The notes beneath the pieces are model-generated. The model saw nothing but the letters and a program-made list of their open reading frames with translations, ran no database searches and was not told the DNA's origin. A DNA stretch of 64,000 bases from Drosophila persimilis (taxonomy: Eukaryota; Arthropoda; Insecta; Diptera; Drosophilidae): positions 23,932,001 through 23,996,000 of the forward strand of contig NW_020825288.1 of NCBI RefSeq assembly GCF_003286085.1, read 5' to 3'. Positions 23,181 through 37,163 of this stretch are shown here, piece by piece (position 1 is the first letter of the stretch; each line of letters opens with the position of its first letter). The translations under genes were made by a program, and so were the position numbers.

Positions 23181-26100
23181 CTGCAAAGGACAGAGCAAAA
23201 TAATTTGAAATTCATCGAACGGCCATGTCGGCAATTGGCATAACACTTTCACATTGCCCAATTGTGTGTGAATGAGTTTCCTTAACTGCCGCACGAGTCG
23301 GGCATTAAAATTAGGTTCGTCCCCTTTCAGTGGCACATGCTTGCCCTGATTTCGTTATGCTACGAGTATTACATACGTATGTACGTACATATTGGTCATA
23401 ATTTGAAGTCTCCAAAAATGTAAACAATTGTAGGAATTGTAGATTATTCATCATAAAAATCAGTTCTTTCTTTTAGTTTTCACACAATAACATTTATACT
23501 CGTAAATACCTCTCTGGAACTACACTTTCACCCATTAAAATAATGAATTGTCTTGCAAGAAACCCATCTTAGTAGTGCAGCATTTCGTTTCCATTCAAAT
23601 ATTCTTTAACTGGCACCCAAAAAAAAAAGAGAAAAAAATATAAAAGCTTCGCCCAGGTATTGTCAAAAATTTTCCATTTCTCATGGAGCAAAAATTACTT
23701 TACAATTTCCATGGAAACCAGATAAGAAAGTTGTTGTGGATCGTAATTAAAGCCAACGCCAAAGCTCAAGCCAAAGCCAAAGCGTCTCCAGGTTTGCTTC
23801 CGAAACAGCTAGAAACTAGTCTAACTGCTCCCAATTAAGGTGTCGGTCAAACTGAACCTGTTCACCCATCCCATCCCATAGCCATACCCATACCCATGGC
23901 CATACCCATGGCCATGCCATACCCATGCCCATGCAGTGGTTTCTGTGGCAGAAGCGGCAGGGAAATTACCCAAGTTGAGAAACATAGAAAGCTGCCACAG
24001 GTGGGGCGCACAGCTGAGGTGCCAAGTAAGAGCAATTAGCAGAGACTTCCTCAATGCGATCATCACAGTTTCAGTTTTGCATGGTATTAGGAGCATTGGG
24101 AACCATCCAGAATCGAGCTCTTCATCCGAGCGAATTAGAATGGGGATGTGAATGGGAGAAGTTCTTTCATCTTCGCATTATTTCTGACCCGATCTGTTCT
24201 TTATTTTCTTTTTTAATATTATTTTGTTGCTGTGGCAAGAACCTGTTCCAGTTAGCGGTTCTCTTGCTCAGATGTCATGCAACAGGCTACCGTTACAATT
24301 AATAAAGCCAACGAGTGTGTGTGGAGTTGTGGGGAATCTCTAGAGTGGAGACTCTGGAGTCTAGAGGAATGCCAATGGCAGAACAGAGATTGCATTGATT
24401 TCCATTTAATTGCCGGCCGCCGAAGAACAGGCTCCCAGAATGGGTCAGACTGCATTGAAATGTAAATTGGCTGATCATTAATCAGACAGCAGCAGCAGCA
24501 GCAGAAAACCCCATCTCACGGTTATGCCAATCGAGATTTGATTGTTTTGTGACACAATTCGACACAGTTCCGTGGAAATTACGGCGATCATGTAAATTTA
24601 GAAAGCTGTTAGAGCCAGCTGCAGCTCCAGAGATCTGCAAGCGTGATCGAGTCGTTAAGATAATGGTAATTAATGGCTGAGGATATGATACCTGCATGTG
24701 GCAGAGAAATTTCATTGATTATACGAGAGAGAAATGGTAAAATGCCGGGGAAACTGTGATTGTGATGGGAAAATTACTGGCTTGACTCACAGAACTCTCA
24801 TCTTTATGACAACCATCTTCTGTGACATAATTCTCGTCAATCGTTGCGCCTTTCCCTCCACAAACTTCTTTTTATTTATTTTTCACTTCAAAGAAACACG
24901 CAAACTTTAATTGGAAACTTCACACGAAACTCTTACTTTCATGGCCAGCAGCGGCACCAAATCGTTTGTCTAAAAATGGCAATTAAAATCTATATAAAAA
25001 GCTGCCAAAGCAACACAGCCATTTCAATACAGAGAGCAGCAATTACACGGCTGCAGTTGGTCAAAAGTCGCAAATTAGAAAGTGTAGAAACCGCAAAAAC
25101 ACCCAAAGGAAGAGAGAGAGAGGAAGAGAAATGCCAAAAAGAGGGGGAGTAAATATACGCGTATAACAATAACCAAGTTCTTTGGACGTACTCGTAAAAG
25201 GAGAAATATCATTGTAATTTATGTGATATTTATTTTCAGTTTCGTTTGCGGTCTCGTGACGAGGCATGCTCCACCGGGTTTCTGGTCAAAGTCAAAGATG
25301 AGAAAGCGGTAAAAATGTTCGTGATTTGCGGTAAGTGAGCACAGATACAGAGAAAGAGGCAGAGATACATAGATACATGCTCATGCCCAGTGCTCTCTGC
25401 TCTTTTGTGAATCATTCATTCTCTTCGGTGAAGACCTAAAAGAGCGTTAGCCAGATTTCTGGACAGTCATGGACTGGTTTCCGCAGAGAAACTTGAGCAG
25501 AGCAGCCTCCACACCACAAAATATGCAGGTTTCACTTTCTTTTTGCCCAGAATCCGAGCCAAGGTTTATTGACCAAGAAGAGGTTAACAATTTTAAATAA
25601 ATAGCAATTGTTTAGAGTGGTGTACTTAACCTTAATTGGCACGCACTGCGGCTTTCTAGCCAGTTTGTGGCTTAAGTCTTTCGTTTTGTATCGCTGGTCA
25701 GCAACCTCGAATGAAAAACCGCTAGCTAGCGGATGGCATTTGGCCAAATGATTGACGAACTGTGCTGCATTTTAATTCGCCTGTAAAGTTCGTGCGTGAG
25801 GGTAAAGAGTGTTGACCAGTTATATCGATTATTTGGTAACAAATTTCCAAAGTGACGCAATCTGACGGCAAACAGAAATGATAGCCAAGGGATTTCAGGC
25901 AAGGAAAAGTTGACTAAAACTTGTCTCCAACTTTTACTGACCCCAAAATGCAGTCTGCAAATCCAACAGATAAATATAGTTGGCGACTGCAAGAAAGCAG
26001 AACAAATTGCACTTGCAATTGCCATTGCCATTATGGTTATTAGTCAGCTGCACTGCAGCTGAGACACAAATTGCGACTGTCATAGCAACCTGAAAGTCAT

Positions 26101-28200
26101 AGCAGTGTCAAAGAAAGGCAATGTTTTTTGCCTTAGTTTTAACCACACTGCCAGATAACATATCCCCCTCAAGGTTCAAGGCATTCTCTCAGAGTGCAAT
26201 CAACGAAAACAAATTCAATTTAACTCGACTCCAAAGGCAACTTAGCAGCTTCAAAGCAAAAACTTTCACCTCACTCTACTTGACAACCGAACAGCCAGCC
26301 AGCCAGTCAGCAAAACCAACAACTACAACCGCAAAATGCCAAAAGAAACCAAAAACCAACAACAAACCGATAAATGAATGAAAGTTACCAAGGAAAAAAA
26401 TGAGAAGAAGTTAAATAAAATAAAATATCTTGCTTCAAGGTAGAAGACGAGACGATAAGAAATAAATAAAGGGCCGGCAGCAGAAAATCAGAAAATGGGT
26501 TGAATGCCAAGCAAATTGGTAAGCAAATGGCAGACAAACGTGACCTTTTACAGGCAATTAAATAAATAAAATAAATATATATTCTGTATAGGAAATTGGC
26601 CCAAAAGACTTGTCCAAAAGACAGGCATTAATTGGCAGCAGCCAGCAGAGACAGCAGAAATTCTGAGAGAAAGAGCAAGAGAGTGAAGAGCACATGGAAT
26701 CAAGGCCACAGACAAAACGGCCGCAAGGCCTCCTCCACAAAAGGAGAGTTGAGAGCGCCAAAAGAGGGGGCCAGAAAACGAAAATTCTTTGGAAAGGTGG
26801 ACAGACGGGCGACAGCCGCCCAATTGGGTCAGTGGGCGGCCATCATCATCGTCGGCGTCGGCAGCACTGCACATTGGAGGTTTGCTTCACATCGGTTTGC
26901 TTTCCAAAGAACCTGGGCTCAGTGCACATTTCCATACGTAGCCGGGTCTGTTGCCTCTTGGCCAAGAGTGCGTGCCCGGCTGGTAGTGTCCCCCACCTTA
27001 CACCGCATCGACCCGCACCTCACATACGCGTCTCTGCTTACCACATGCCGCCGCCCCCCCCACTCTCTTTCTTTTGACATGTTCCACGCTAGGTCCAGTC
27101 GATGGGTTTCTGTTTGCTTTTTCATGCAAAGTTGTTAACTCGTTTAACAGAAATTCTCTCCTCTCTCGCTCTCGCCCCTTCTTCGGCTCATTTTTGTTGC
27201 TTATTTATGCTTCAAGTTCTGTTATTTCTTTAGGCCTGACCCAAATATTTGGCTGTTGCCATAAAGCCCCAATTTGTTGGACAAACAAAACGCATGGCAC
27301 GACGACGGGACAGAACTGTGGCATTCAATCAATTGTAAATAACTTTCTAATGCTCTGGTTTTGGTTCTGGTTCTGGCTTTAGGCTATGGACTATGGCCCT
27401 GGGGTAGACACAGTGCTAATCAATTGGTTTGTGGATCAAGCTTAAAGACGATATGGCTTAAGCTGCGAAATAACAAGTCTATCAGGTGATCTTGGTGGAG
27501 ATTATTGAGTGCAGTGCTTCAAAGGGAAAGGGCACGTCACTAATCTAAAGAATCTTTATTCATAGTCGCATAATATTTTATAAAATTTAAATGTGGTCCT
27601 TTACATAAATTGCAGAGCTCTTAAGCGGAAAGTAGTCGTAACATATCCATGATAAATCATTTAACGAACCTACTTAGTATTATAAACTGTTCAGAACTTA
27701 GATAGATTTAAGGAAAATAATTCCAAGTATGTTTTAGTTCTTAGCAGATCCATAACCATATTAGTGGTATGTAAATTAAAGTACGGATCCTCAATAGATG
27801 TCAGAATCCAAAGAAATGGACCGGAAACAAACAACGGAAACATATTTTATCCAATGTAATACTACATCATAAATTAGTCATACAAATCTCCAAGAAATAC
27901 AACATTCCACAATATTTGTTTCATGATTAAAAACTCCCCACTATATCCGCAAACTTTTGCCGAAGATGACATATACAAATGATGAAATATCTATCTTGAA
28001 TTTTAGTAAACTCCCAAAATAGCTCATAGATTAAATTATAATTTTCACCATTTAAAATCGCTTTCATTAAATTGAACAAATAATGGAACTCTTTAATGGA
28101 ATGTCTCTGAATTAAACCATTTCAATTTGCACAGTTCCATTACAAACTGGTTTAGTCGGACATTTTTTTTTTTGCGCTGCTGTAAAAAAATTTCTCTCAC
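23181..28200 (-). other. probable 5'UTR intron of the secreted-protein gene
   Basis: Five kb with no supported coding exon. It contains a CCATACC/CCATGGC repeat at 23865-23933 and purine-rich patches. Open frames such as 26632-27138 lack any domain or splice context. Confidence 0.5.
23865..23933. repeat. CCATACC / CCATGGC imperfect tandem
   Basis: Imperfect 6-bp units based on CCCATA and CCCATG, including two CCATGG palindromes. Confidence 0.8.
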
Positions 28201-28553
28201 CTGTCTGTTAATACCGCTGTCTTTCAGCTGGCTGAACTCAAAACAATTAAGCAAAATTTTAATTACACCTTTAGGGGAGTGTAGTTTTGGCTCGTTGGCA
28301 CTGGAAAAACGAAAAATTTCAGCACGCGATTGTCAAGCACACAATTCACTTAAAAATTCACCCAAAAATTGCACTGGAAAATTTCTCTCTCTATATATTT
28401 TGTCGATCGACACCAACTTTCGTTTACTTCGATCCCACTTCGAGAGACTTCGGATTTCACTTCGCGATGGAGGGCTTAAGCGCTGTTGCCGCTTAAGGTG
28501 GTGCTATTGCTGGTGGTTTTGTGGTGTTGCTGCGTCGGCTGCTGAAGTTGTCT
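28201..28553 (-). other. probable non-coding first exon (5'UTR) of the secreted-protein gene
   Basis: It begins at an initiator-like TTTCAGA (A at 28553), 27 nt past the TATA box, and ends at a strong donor, ACAG|GTGAGA, at 28201/28200. It would splice over 5.0 kb to the acceptor just upstream of the ATG at 23175. It contains no long open frame that would start translation instead. The link between the two exons is inferred from strand, splice sites and lack of any other partner. Confidence 0.5.
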
Positions 28554-28579
28554 GAAACGGCGATCGCCTTGAACTTGCG

Positions 28580-28587
28580 TTTATATA
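28580..28587 (-). promoter_or_regulatory. TATA box of the secreted-protein gene
   Basis: TATATAAA on the minus strand in the context GGCTATATAAACG, with an initiator-like TCAGA centred about 34 nt downstream. TATA promoters in flies usually drive tissue- or stage-restricted genes, which fits a secreted product. Confidence 0.55.
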
Positions 28588-31500
28588 GCCTGACCCATTT
28601 TCGGGGCTTCGCGATGGAACTGGAAAACGAAGAAATGCAAGCGAACATGTTGGGTCGCTCACCGGCACAGGTAGGAGCGCGTTGGACGCTCGAGGTCCAA
28701 CACGTTGCTAGTCACTCGTGCGCAGGTGTGACATGATCTGTCTTCTGTCTTCTGGTTGATCTTCTGGCTCTGCCCCTCTTTTTGTTTGCCATTACTGTTA
28801 ATGCGTTTATGGCCCATTGTTGTCTGGTGCGTTTTGTCGGGTTAAACGGTTTCTGTTGCGGTCTACCTGGGCGATCTTTCGTCAAGGTTTTCCCCATCAT
28901 TTGCATATCTCTGGCTGATTGATTATCTACCTTTATTGTGGGTGCGGTACTTTTGTTCTCCCTAGACCTTGGCTAGGACGACTGATAGGTGCGTCATTAA
29001 AGGTGTGTTTTATTAAGCTTAATCCGGCCTTTAATCTCCACACAAAGTTAAGTCCCAGACCCACTCAATGCTCCCGCAAATGAGGAAAGTTCTTTGCCGT
29101 CTGAAAAGGGGCTGGAAAAACATTTTAAGGGATTTCGAAAGAACAAAAGATTCTTTTATTTTTTGAATTTAACTAAAAGTGTATATTGGCAAGGTCTGAC
29201 TACTTCTCATCCACATCCTGCTCCTGCTGCCCAGCTACACGTGCAAAAAAGTTAAGCCGTTGAAGCAAAAGTTTGCCAAGGATGTCTGCCAGACATCCAG
29301 TACGTCCTACTCTTGCTCCTAGTTGTAGTCCTGCTTCCCCCGTTCAAGTCCCAGCCACTGAGGCATTAGAACCCTTGCGAAATCAAATCGGAAAAATAGA
29401 AACGGAACTAAGGTTCCATCTCCGTCTCCAACTGCATTTGTATGTGTTTACATTTAGTTGTATTCGATTTGCATACCCGATTGGTATTGGGATTGGGATT
29501 GGGCAAGGGTTTGGTATCTGGGGTTAGTCCACTCCGTAAATCAATGCCAGTTGTGCGGGCAATCAGTAAGAGGAGCAGGAGCCTCTGCTCGACTCCCCTT
29601 TAACCCATCCAAGCGGATTATTAAGTGGTCTTAAAGCCCAGTCGAAGTCGAGTGCTGCTGCTGTTTTTCCATCCTTTCGAGTATGTGAGTGTGAATGTGC
29701 GTGTGTGGGTTGCTTATTGAATAAATGTGGTTGGATTTATGCAAATCCAAAGAACGACTGACGGTGCACTCCACTGACCCGTACACCCACACACACGCAT
29801 GGGTCGAGGAATGCTGACCATTTGGGCATATGCTTAATGCGGCCATAATTGTTCCACATTTGTTATCACCGAACGAACTAACTTTGCATATCGTTGGGGC
29901 TCCAGCTCCAGCTACAGCTATAGCTGGAAATCAATGGGATTACTGATTTCCGGTTTAATTTATGTGCACAGCTCGTTTTTGTTTGCCAATTCCAATGTTT
30001 GTGTTTGCAGGCCCTCCCATCGCATTAGCCTAATGATTTCCCTGTCAACTCAGAGAGGGAGGACCGCACCGCAGCCTAAACATGAGGCATAAATCAGCTT
30101 ATCAAATTGGCATTCAAAAGTTTGGTTTATAATTTGTACAGGCAACACAATATTTGCCCTAAATGATGGATTGTTTGCAGAACAATTCGAGTAAGTATAT
30201 CGATGTTTTGGCGTGCTGTTATCTGAATAATCCCTAATAGAGCAATATCCTGCTGCTAAAAGTCAAGTGGAAAGTTTGCCCGTTTCCGCCACTCTCTAAA
30301 CCATACAAATTCTGCTAAAAGAAATCGAAACTCGACAACAATTAGAAGACGATTTGATTCAATTAGCAAGTTCTGCGGCCCAAAAGATTCAAATTCTCTT
30401 TCAAATTAGCAGGGCTACCCAAAATAAACCCAAAAAAGAGCTGACCCACATTTGGGTAAATTGAAATCATGGAATTAACAGAAACGAAGAAAAAAGAAGA
30501 ACCGAAAAACTTCCGCGTCAACAGCAAAATTGCGGGCGAAGTAAAGTCTGAGATTTTGTTGCATTCTTTCAGGCGTTTGTAAATTTATTCATACGTACGT
30601 CGTGATCGGATCCGGTGTTTGGGTATGTATGTGTGTCGTCAGCTCTCTACTAATATGAAATCAATAAATTGTAAGCATTTTTTTTATTGCCATCAACTTT
30701 GCTCATGCTCAAGCTCCAAGAAGCTCTGTGTTTTTATTTACTCGAATCGTGTTTTATTCTCCCATTTTTTTCTTGCATAAAGGATAAAGATACCAAAGCA
30801 GAACGAAAGACGATGACGATGCTGTCGTCCTCCTAACCGAGGTCTGGAGCTGGAACTGGAATTGGGACTGTGGGGTCAAGGAGAGGGGAAGAGCCAAGCT
30901 CTGTGAGTTTATCAGCGCAACATCCACTTGACTTGAGAAATAATGATGTCTGCCGGAAGAGTCGGCGGGAAAGCGAAACAACAGAATCTGCTGCTCTGTT
31001 CTCCGTTTTCTGTGGGTAAAGGCCAGGACAATATTGTCATGTCCCATATTAAATATACTTCTCTACACATACATATAGTATACACTTGAATATTCCTCTA
31101 GATGTATCTCTTAAACAATAAAATGGCAGATAGATGCAAGTGAATCAGTTGCAAGCGAAACGCTTTTTACCATGCCAACGAAAATTGGGAAGGAAAAATA
31201 AATTTATAAAATTGTGCAGAGCTTAGATGAGTTTGATAGAAAGGCTAGATATTCCGAAATGTCCACCCAGCGAGTAAGAGTTCGTTGGCTGGTAAGTACA
31301 GCAACAGATTTAAAGATACATATCTGGTTGTTCGGAAACAATACACCTTCAACGACATTGTTCACGATAACATCAATTAATAGCCTAAATTTTCTGTTCT
31401 TGAATTTCTACATAATAATGTAATCCATGTAAAAGGTATGTAACATGTATCGTGGGCTTCATGTAGAATGTTACAGATGTTTGCCTCTCAAAATACCTGC

Positions 31501-34500
31501 ACACAGAAGCCGGCAGCCTCTCCACATGTTCCGTATCACCGCATATTCAACGTCATCAGCAACGCCCTCGAATTAGGCCCACACAATTTCGCATCTGGTC
31601 AAATGCAGGTCAACCTATTCGTAGTAGTTGTCTGCGCCTCCGCCCCCAAGCTCTCTCCCAGGGTTTGTCATTTTGGTCAGTAATGGACTTATGCAAATTA
31701 CTGAGTTACACCGCGTCCAGAATATTGCATTTCAATCAATATCCTGGAGTCTGACTGACATTTGCATATGCGACTTGAAATTTATGAGCAGAGAGGGACT
31801 GTGTGTGGAGATGGGCGAGGTGTTGGTGGCGCTAATGGTGGGAAGAGCTGATGAAAAGTGTGGAGAGACCTGACAAAAATGGGTGTAAAGTCCTCCCTAA
31901 TAGGATGAAAAGGGTGGGAACACCTCTGGCAAAAAGTTCAGAGAGTGAGAGTGAAGAGCTCACGCTGATCAAGAGGGCGAACCTATTGAATGCTCCTCTC
32001 GAAAGTACATTCAATCTGTTCCCTGCCCATTCCGATTCCTCCCTGACACTTTTTATTACCATCCATCAAAATGGAAGCAAAGCATTAAAAATACATGCTG
32101 GCATGGCAGCATTCCTTTCTCCCATAAACATCAAAATCAAACATCTGTTAAAGATTCTTTTACGATAAAACTTTCGCTTGCTGCTGGTTTGGGTTCATAA
32201 TGTAAGTTTAATCTCCAAACAATATATATCAATATATAGAAAGATATTTTTATGTTATTTAATTTACATGTAAATCTGCATAAACATCCGGTTCGCAGAC
32301 AGATGAGAAAATGCAAAATTGCTGAAGGAGACACAATGCCCTGCGCAGCATCTGGTGACTGATGTCCTGGCCCAGGGGTATAGGGTTACATTGGATCTCG
32401 TCTCCCTTTTTCCACAGCTCCCTGATTTCCATCACTTTCCCTGGTTTTCTCTTTGGGCTCTCCTCTTTTCCGCGCATTGGGCACCGGCAAAGATAAAGTA
32501 CATTTCTGTGATAAATATAACAACAAGTACCCAAGGCACGCACAAATGGGGCCCGTCCCATTGGCCCATCAGGGCTCGGGTGAAAACGCATCCAAAAATT
32601 TCATGCCCAAACCAGGTTCCTGCTGGTTAGGGACAGAGCGGTGCTGAAAGGATAGGGGTACCTTCTGGCAGCTGTTATAATGATGCCAGCGATACATCAT
32701 CGCAAAATGCTAACATTTTCGGCAGCGACGGCAGTCAACAGCTGTTGCCGCTGATGAATCCTTTGGGTCCGGCATGCCAAGGGTATCGGTATCCTTTGCC
32801 ACTGTTCAGAGTCCACCCATACCATCCACTAATATTTCAATATTTTTCACATAAAAAGGCGTAAGTTATTTTTCACATTTTGCCAGAGACCCTTACCCTT
32901 ACCACTTCTTCACCAATGCATTTTTGGCTAATTTCCCCTGTCATTCCATAAATAAATCCTTAGAATTTCCAAATGTGTTCCTCATAGACACAAACATAGG
33001 CGCACAACACCGATATAATTAACTATCATAGAATATTCAAGACACGATCTGAAATGCTTCCATTCCCTTGTTTTGGTTCCGTTCCCCTATCGCTATCCTA
33101 TTCTGTTTGGGTTTTCGTTTTCCCTTTATCCCTCTCTGCTCCTAGTGTGAGTATTCCCCATCTGTGTGTGTGGCCAAAATTCTTTTTGTTGCTGGAGCGC
33201 TCGCATTTATGACTTGTTTTAATTTGCTGTACGTGCTCTGTTTATGCGAAATCTGCATTTCCGTATTTGTTCTACGCCCGAATTCAGCTTGAAGAGAAAA
33301 AATTGAAAAACTAGGAATAACTAACTAGAAGGATGAGAGCGGATTGGGCGGAGAGTAAAGGAGAGTGGCCCAAAAGCCGCTTAAAAGGAATTGCATGCGT
33401 GAAGGAAAATTGGAAGAACTTACAGTAAGAGAAGGGGAGACTGCACGAGAAAGTTGAGAGTACTTATAACAAGAGAAAAGGAGTAGGATACACTAGGTTA
33501 GGAGGCAAGGAGGAGAAAGTAGAGAGAAAAATCTCAGCAGAAACAGAGATTGAGTGCTGAAGCCAAAGGATGTTGCGGCAGGAGTCGGACAAGAAAGAGT
33601 TGCACTTGTGGCCAAGGGAATTGTTTTTTGGGAAAATGGAAAACATGAAAACCCCGAGACAGCTGTGGGTTATGAAAAAAGAAGAATTTCATTGTGCTAA
33701 AAATACATTTCAAGGAATATAATCCGAAGTCAAAAGAATGTATACCTTTAACAGTAAACCAAATACAAATTTTGTTTACACATAATAAGTAATAGATAAA
33801 AAAATATTAGTGAAGACTTATGTATTGAGTCATGTCAATTTGCAGAGCCCACATTTAAGTTTAAGAAACACTTTAATATCCATAAAACTATCCCCCAAAA
33901 TGAGCAATATAGGAAAATCCATTGATTTAGCATCGTTAACCCAAAATCGTAGTAAATTATTAATCACTTAGCACACCCAAGCATCGAAGGGACAAACAAT
34001 GCGGCCGATGATTAGATTGCTTCAAGTCAATTTATATACTTATAAAGGATACCAGAAAAGGAGAGCTCCGTTGGTGGGAACGGAAATCCTGTAGACAAGA
34101 CAGAGCATATATCTTGGTCAGCAGACAAAAAGCTTTCATTAATTCAATATGCTTGCGGCGGGTAGGAAATCAGGGGTCGATGAGGGGGGGTCAACTATCA
34201 TTAACTAGCGCTCCAGACAAGCATCGTTCTAATGATGAAGGCGATGATAACCGAAGGAGAGGTATATGTGGAAATGAATTAGTTTGCATTAAGTATACGC
34301 CGGAGTGTACACAGTACCAAGCCAGAGCAGGATTTAAGAAATATATATACATATGTATGTGTATACTTTCGTATATGTATGGCTGTGTGTGCAGCAGGAC
34401 TTATGACTACCGCTCATTTAGCTGCTGTCGGGGAGACAGGGGGAGAGAGAGAGTGGTAGAAGCCTCCGGGGAGATTAAGTACTGACTGCGCCCCAGCCCC

Positions 34501-37146
34501 CGAGAGAGTGTTTTTGGGTGTGTGTGAAGCATGGAATATTAATTCCTTAAGTAATTCACAACATTTGCAACTAATGTTTGTTAATGAGCTATGCCAGATC
34601 TCCCACTCTCTACCCCTCCGTCCACCGACAGTGCCTGAGGTCAAGGCGAATGCTGTGAAATGTCTGCAGCTTTCCGACTTGTTAAATGCTGGTATTACCA
34701 AAGTACCAAAGTGGAAAAGTGAAAAGGACTCCCAATAGGCAGGCCATGTCCTTAGGGTGACTCTCTGGCTCCTGACAGTCGCCGCCAAAACACTTAATGA
34801 AATAATTATGTAAAGCAAACAACCTGCCGGTATACCTGCCAGACCATAGCCACCTTAGCCTTAGCCCCAAAGACTCGCTTTTGACATTCATTAATTTGAT
34901 GATATCCAATCTTAGTTATTGTACGTATAATTGTGAGCAAGGCTGTGCCAGAGGTCGTGGTTGTGAACATTTTGGATTTTACCTACAAATGGGAGCCGTT
35001 TTCTTTCTTTATGATTATATGTCGTTGATGAGATGTCTTATAAAAGATGGATATCTTCTCTATTGATTCCCTGTGAGAGCTGTTTAATCATCTCTGACTA
35101 AATTATGCACAAAACCCGGAACTATGTGAGCTAAACTAGTTTCCATCGTGCTAATCAGCCATGGCTCTAACCGCTCCTCCGCTAGCCCCATTAAATATGC
35201 AACAAACAACGAAAAGAATTCCACTTGCAAGCAGGATGATGTGGCAGCGGGGATGGTTGAGGCAGCATGTAAAATAATTTGAAAACACGGCATTAGCGTA
35301 ATGAAGCATGGAAAAGCGGGAGCCGGGTGTGAATGGGATGGATGGGTGTGGGCAGGGGCGTTGGCGTTGGCGTCGGCGTCGGTTGGTAGTGGGAAAGTAG
35401 GTGAAGCTGTTGCAAGCAGGTGAAAAGCGCACATAAATGCCAGAAGTTATGCAAGTCCTTAACTTTCATGAGTGGGCCAGGCTGTGGGGTAGGGGCAGAG
35501 GCACTGCCAGAGAGCTGGCAAAAGGAAGACTGTTGTTGCAAATGCAGATAGAAATGGCGGCGCGGCTGTCGAGGGGCAAGTGGCGTATCACACATGTTTG
35601 TCATGTGCCTCAAAGTGTCTGTCTGTGTGGCTGTCTGCCTGGATTTTGGTTGAGTGTGAGTGTGAGCTCTCTCGCAGAACTTTCCTCTGTGGGGTGTGGT
35701 GGCACGGTGCTGTGCGAGTGTATTCTTATTCAGTGCGTAATCTTCACCTTTTTCACAGTTTTGCCGTGCACTTTTATTGCATATATGGCAAGGAGCATGG
35801 GGTAGAGGAGTAGCAGCAGGACCAGAAGCTTCAGTCAGTGCAGGCGCCAGACCAGGACCGTGTATCGACAAAAGTTGCACCTTGAATTTGCTATTTTATG
35901 ACCACCCACCCAACACCCACACCCACGGTCCCCGTTAAGTAGTTGTAAGCTGCATAATGTATTTACGCAAGCACCGGAAATTGGGTGCCACGAGTTGGGT
36001 GGCAGCACCGTGCGGCGATGCCACACAACCATAAAGCCTTGTGGCAACCATCGTGCTAAACGCGCATAGACAAGTGTGATCCCTTGTGGATGGGATGTGG
36101 AAACTGGTGAGGATGTAGATGTGGATGTGGATGTGGATGCTGGGGCGGATGTGCACGTGTGATGGTGACGAGGATGTGGGATGGGATAGCGGTATGGGCC
36201 AGAGGATGCCGTCATTCTTTGCTGGGTACCGGAATATTTTATGGTCTTTTGAATCCAGCCAAATTGCAGCAACTCTCAGCTTGAGCGCGGGATTTGATTA
36301 ATATGCAGCGTATTGCTGCATCTAGCAATCTACGAGGCTGCTTATAGTCCAGCCCTAAGCTGAGATTCTTAACTGTTAAGAGCCATCAACGTGTTATGAT
36401 TAGATGGCATGTAGCCCATTGGATATCGTAACATTGCTCAAACTGCCTTGTTTAATTGTATTTAATTTTTAAAATAAATTTACATTGCTTAGAAATAAAT
36501 ATAGAGGCAGACGGAAGGACTCCAGAAATAGGACAAAGGAAGAAATTCTAAGACAGACGCAAAAAGACTTGCAGGACCTATAGAAACATGAAATGCTCAT
36601 AGACTACAGTATATGGCATGACCATAAGACAGCTGTATATTGGATTATTAGGGCTTGTCATTTTTGAGAGCACAACCAATTTGAAACTTCAGTCTATTTA
36701 GATACAGGAGCTGCAGATTTGAACTACAATAAACAAAATGAACCTTAGCGCTCAACAAAAAAGATGTTGAGATTATAAAAACTATACTTTCTTCTCTTAC
36801 CTTAAAGTGAATCCAATTCCAAAAGTGAAAGCAAGTGAGAGTGGTTTAACATTCGAACATCTGTAAAATTTGTCTTATACTTTTGCCTCGCACTGTTTAT
36901 GCAGATGTTGGCAAATATATTTTTGCATTTATGGGAACGAGAATTGTATGTAAATTCTTTGTGTAATTGGGCAACATTTAGTTTTAAATACTGACAAAGC
37001 AAGAATGGGGGAGTAGATGTGGAGACAAAGGTGCAGAGAAAAGTGCTTAAAGAGAGTAAAATATAAAGAGATAGAGAGCCGACGATTCATACCCATTAAA
37101 AGCATAGCCCAGAACAGAGACAATACGAGTCCTCATGCTCAATGAT

Positions 37147-37163
37147 GGTCCTGGTCCAGGACC
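37147..37163. repeat. 8-bp perfect inverted repeat
   Basis: GGTCCTGG and CCAGGACC are separated by one base. They are flanked by a wider pair, AATGATG at 37141-37147 and CATCATT at 37174-37180. Confidence 0.8.

Noticed and set aside
22621..23208. 195-codon plus-strand ORF
   Set aside because: It is a shadow of the first coding exon of the secreted-protein gene, which has a signal peptide and good splice sites on the minus strand.
35293..35880. 195-codon minus-strand ORF
   Set aside because: Its sequence is driven by GGCGTT/GTCGGC repeats and has no domain or signal.
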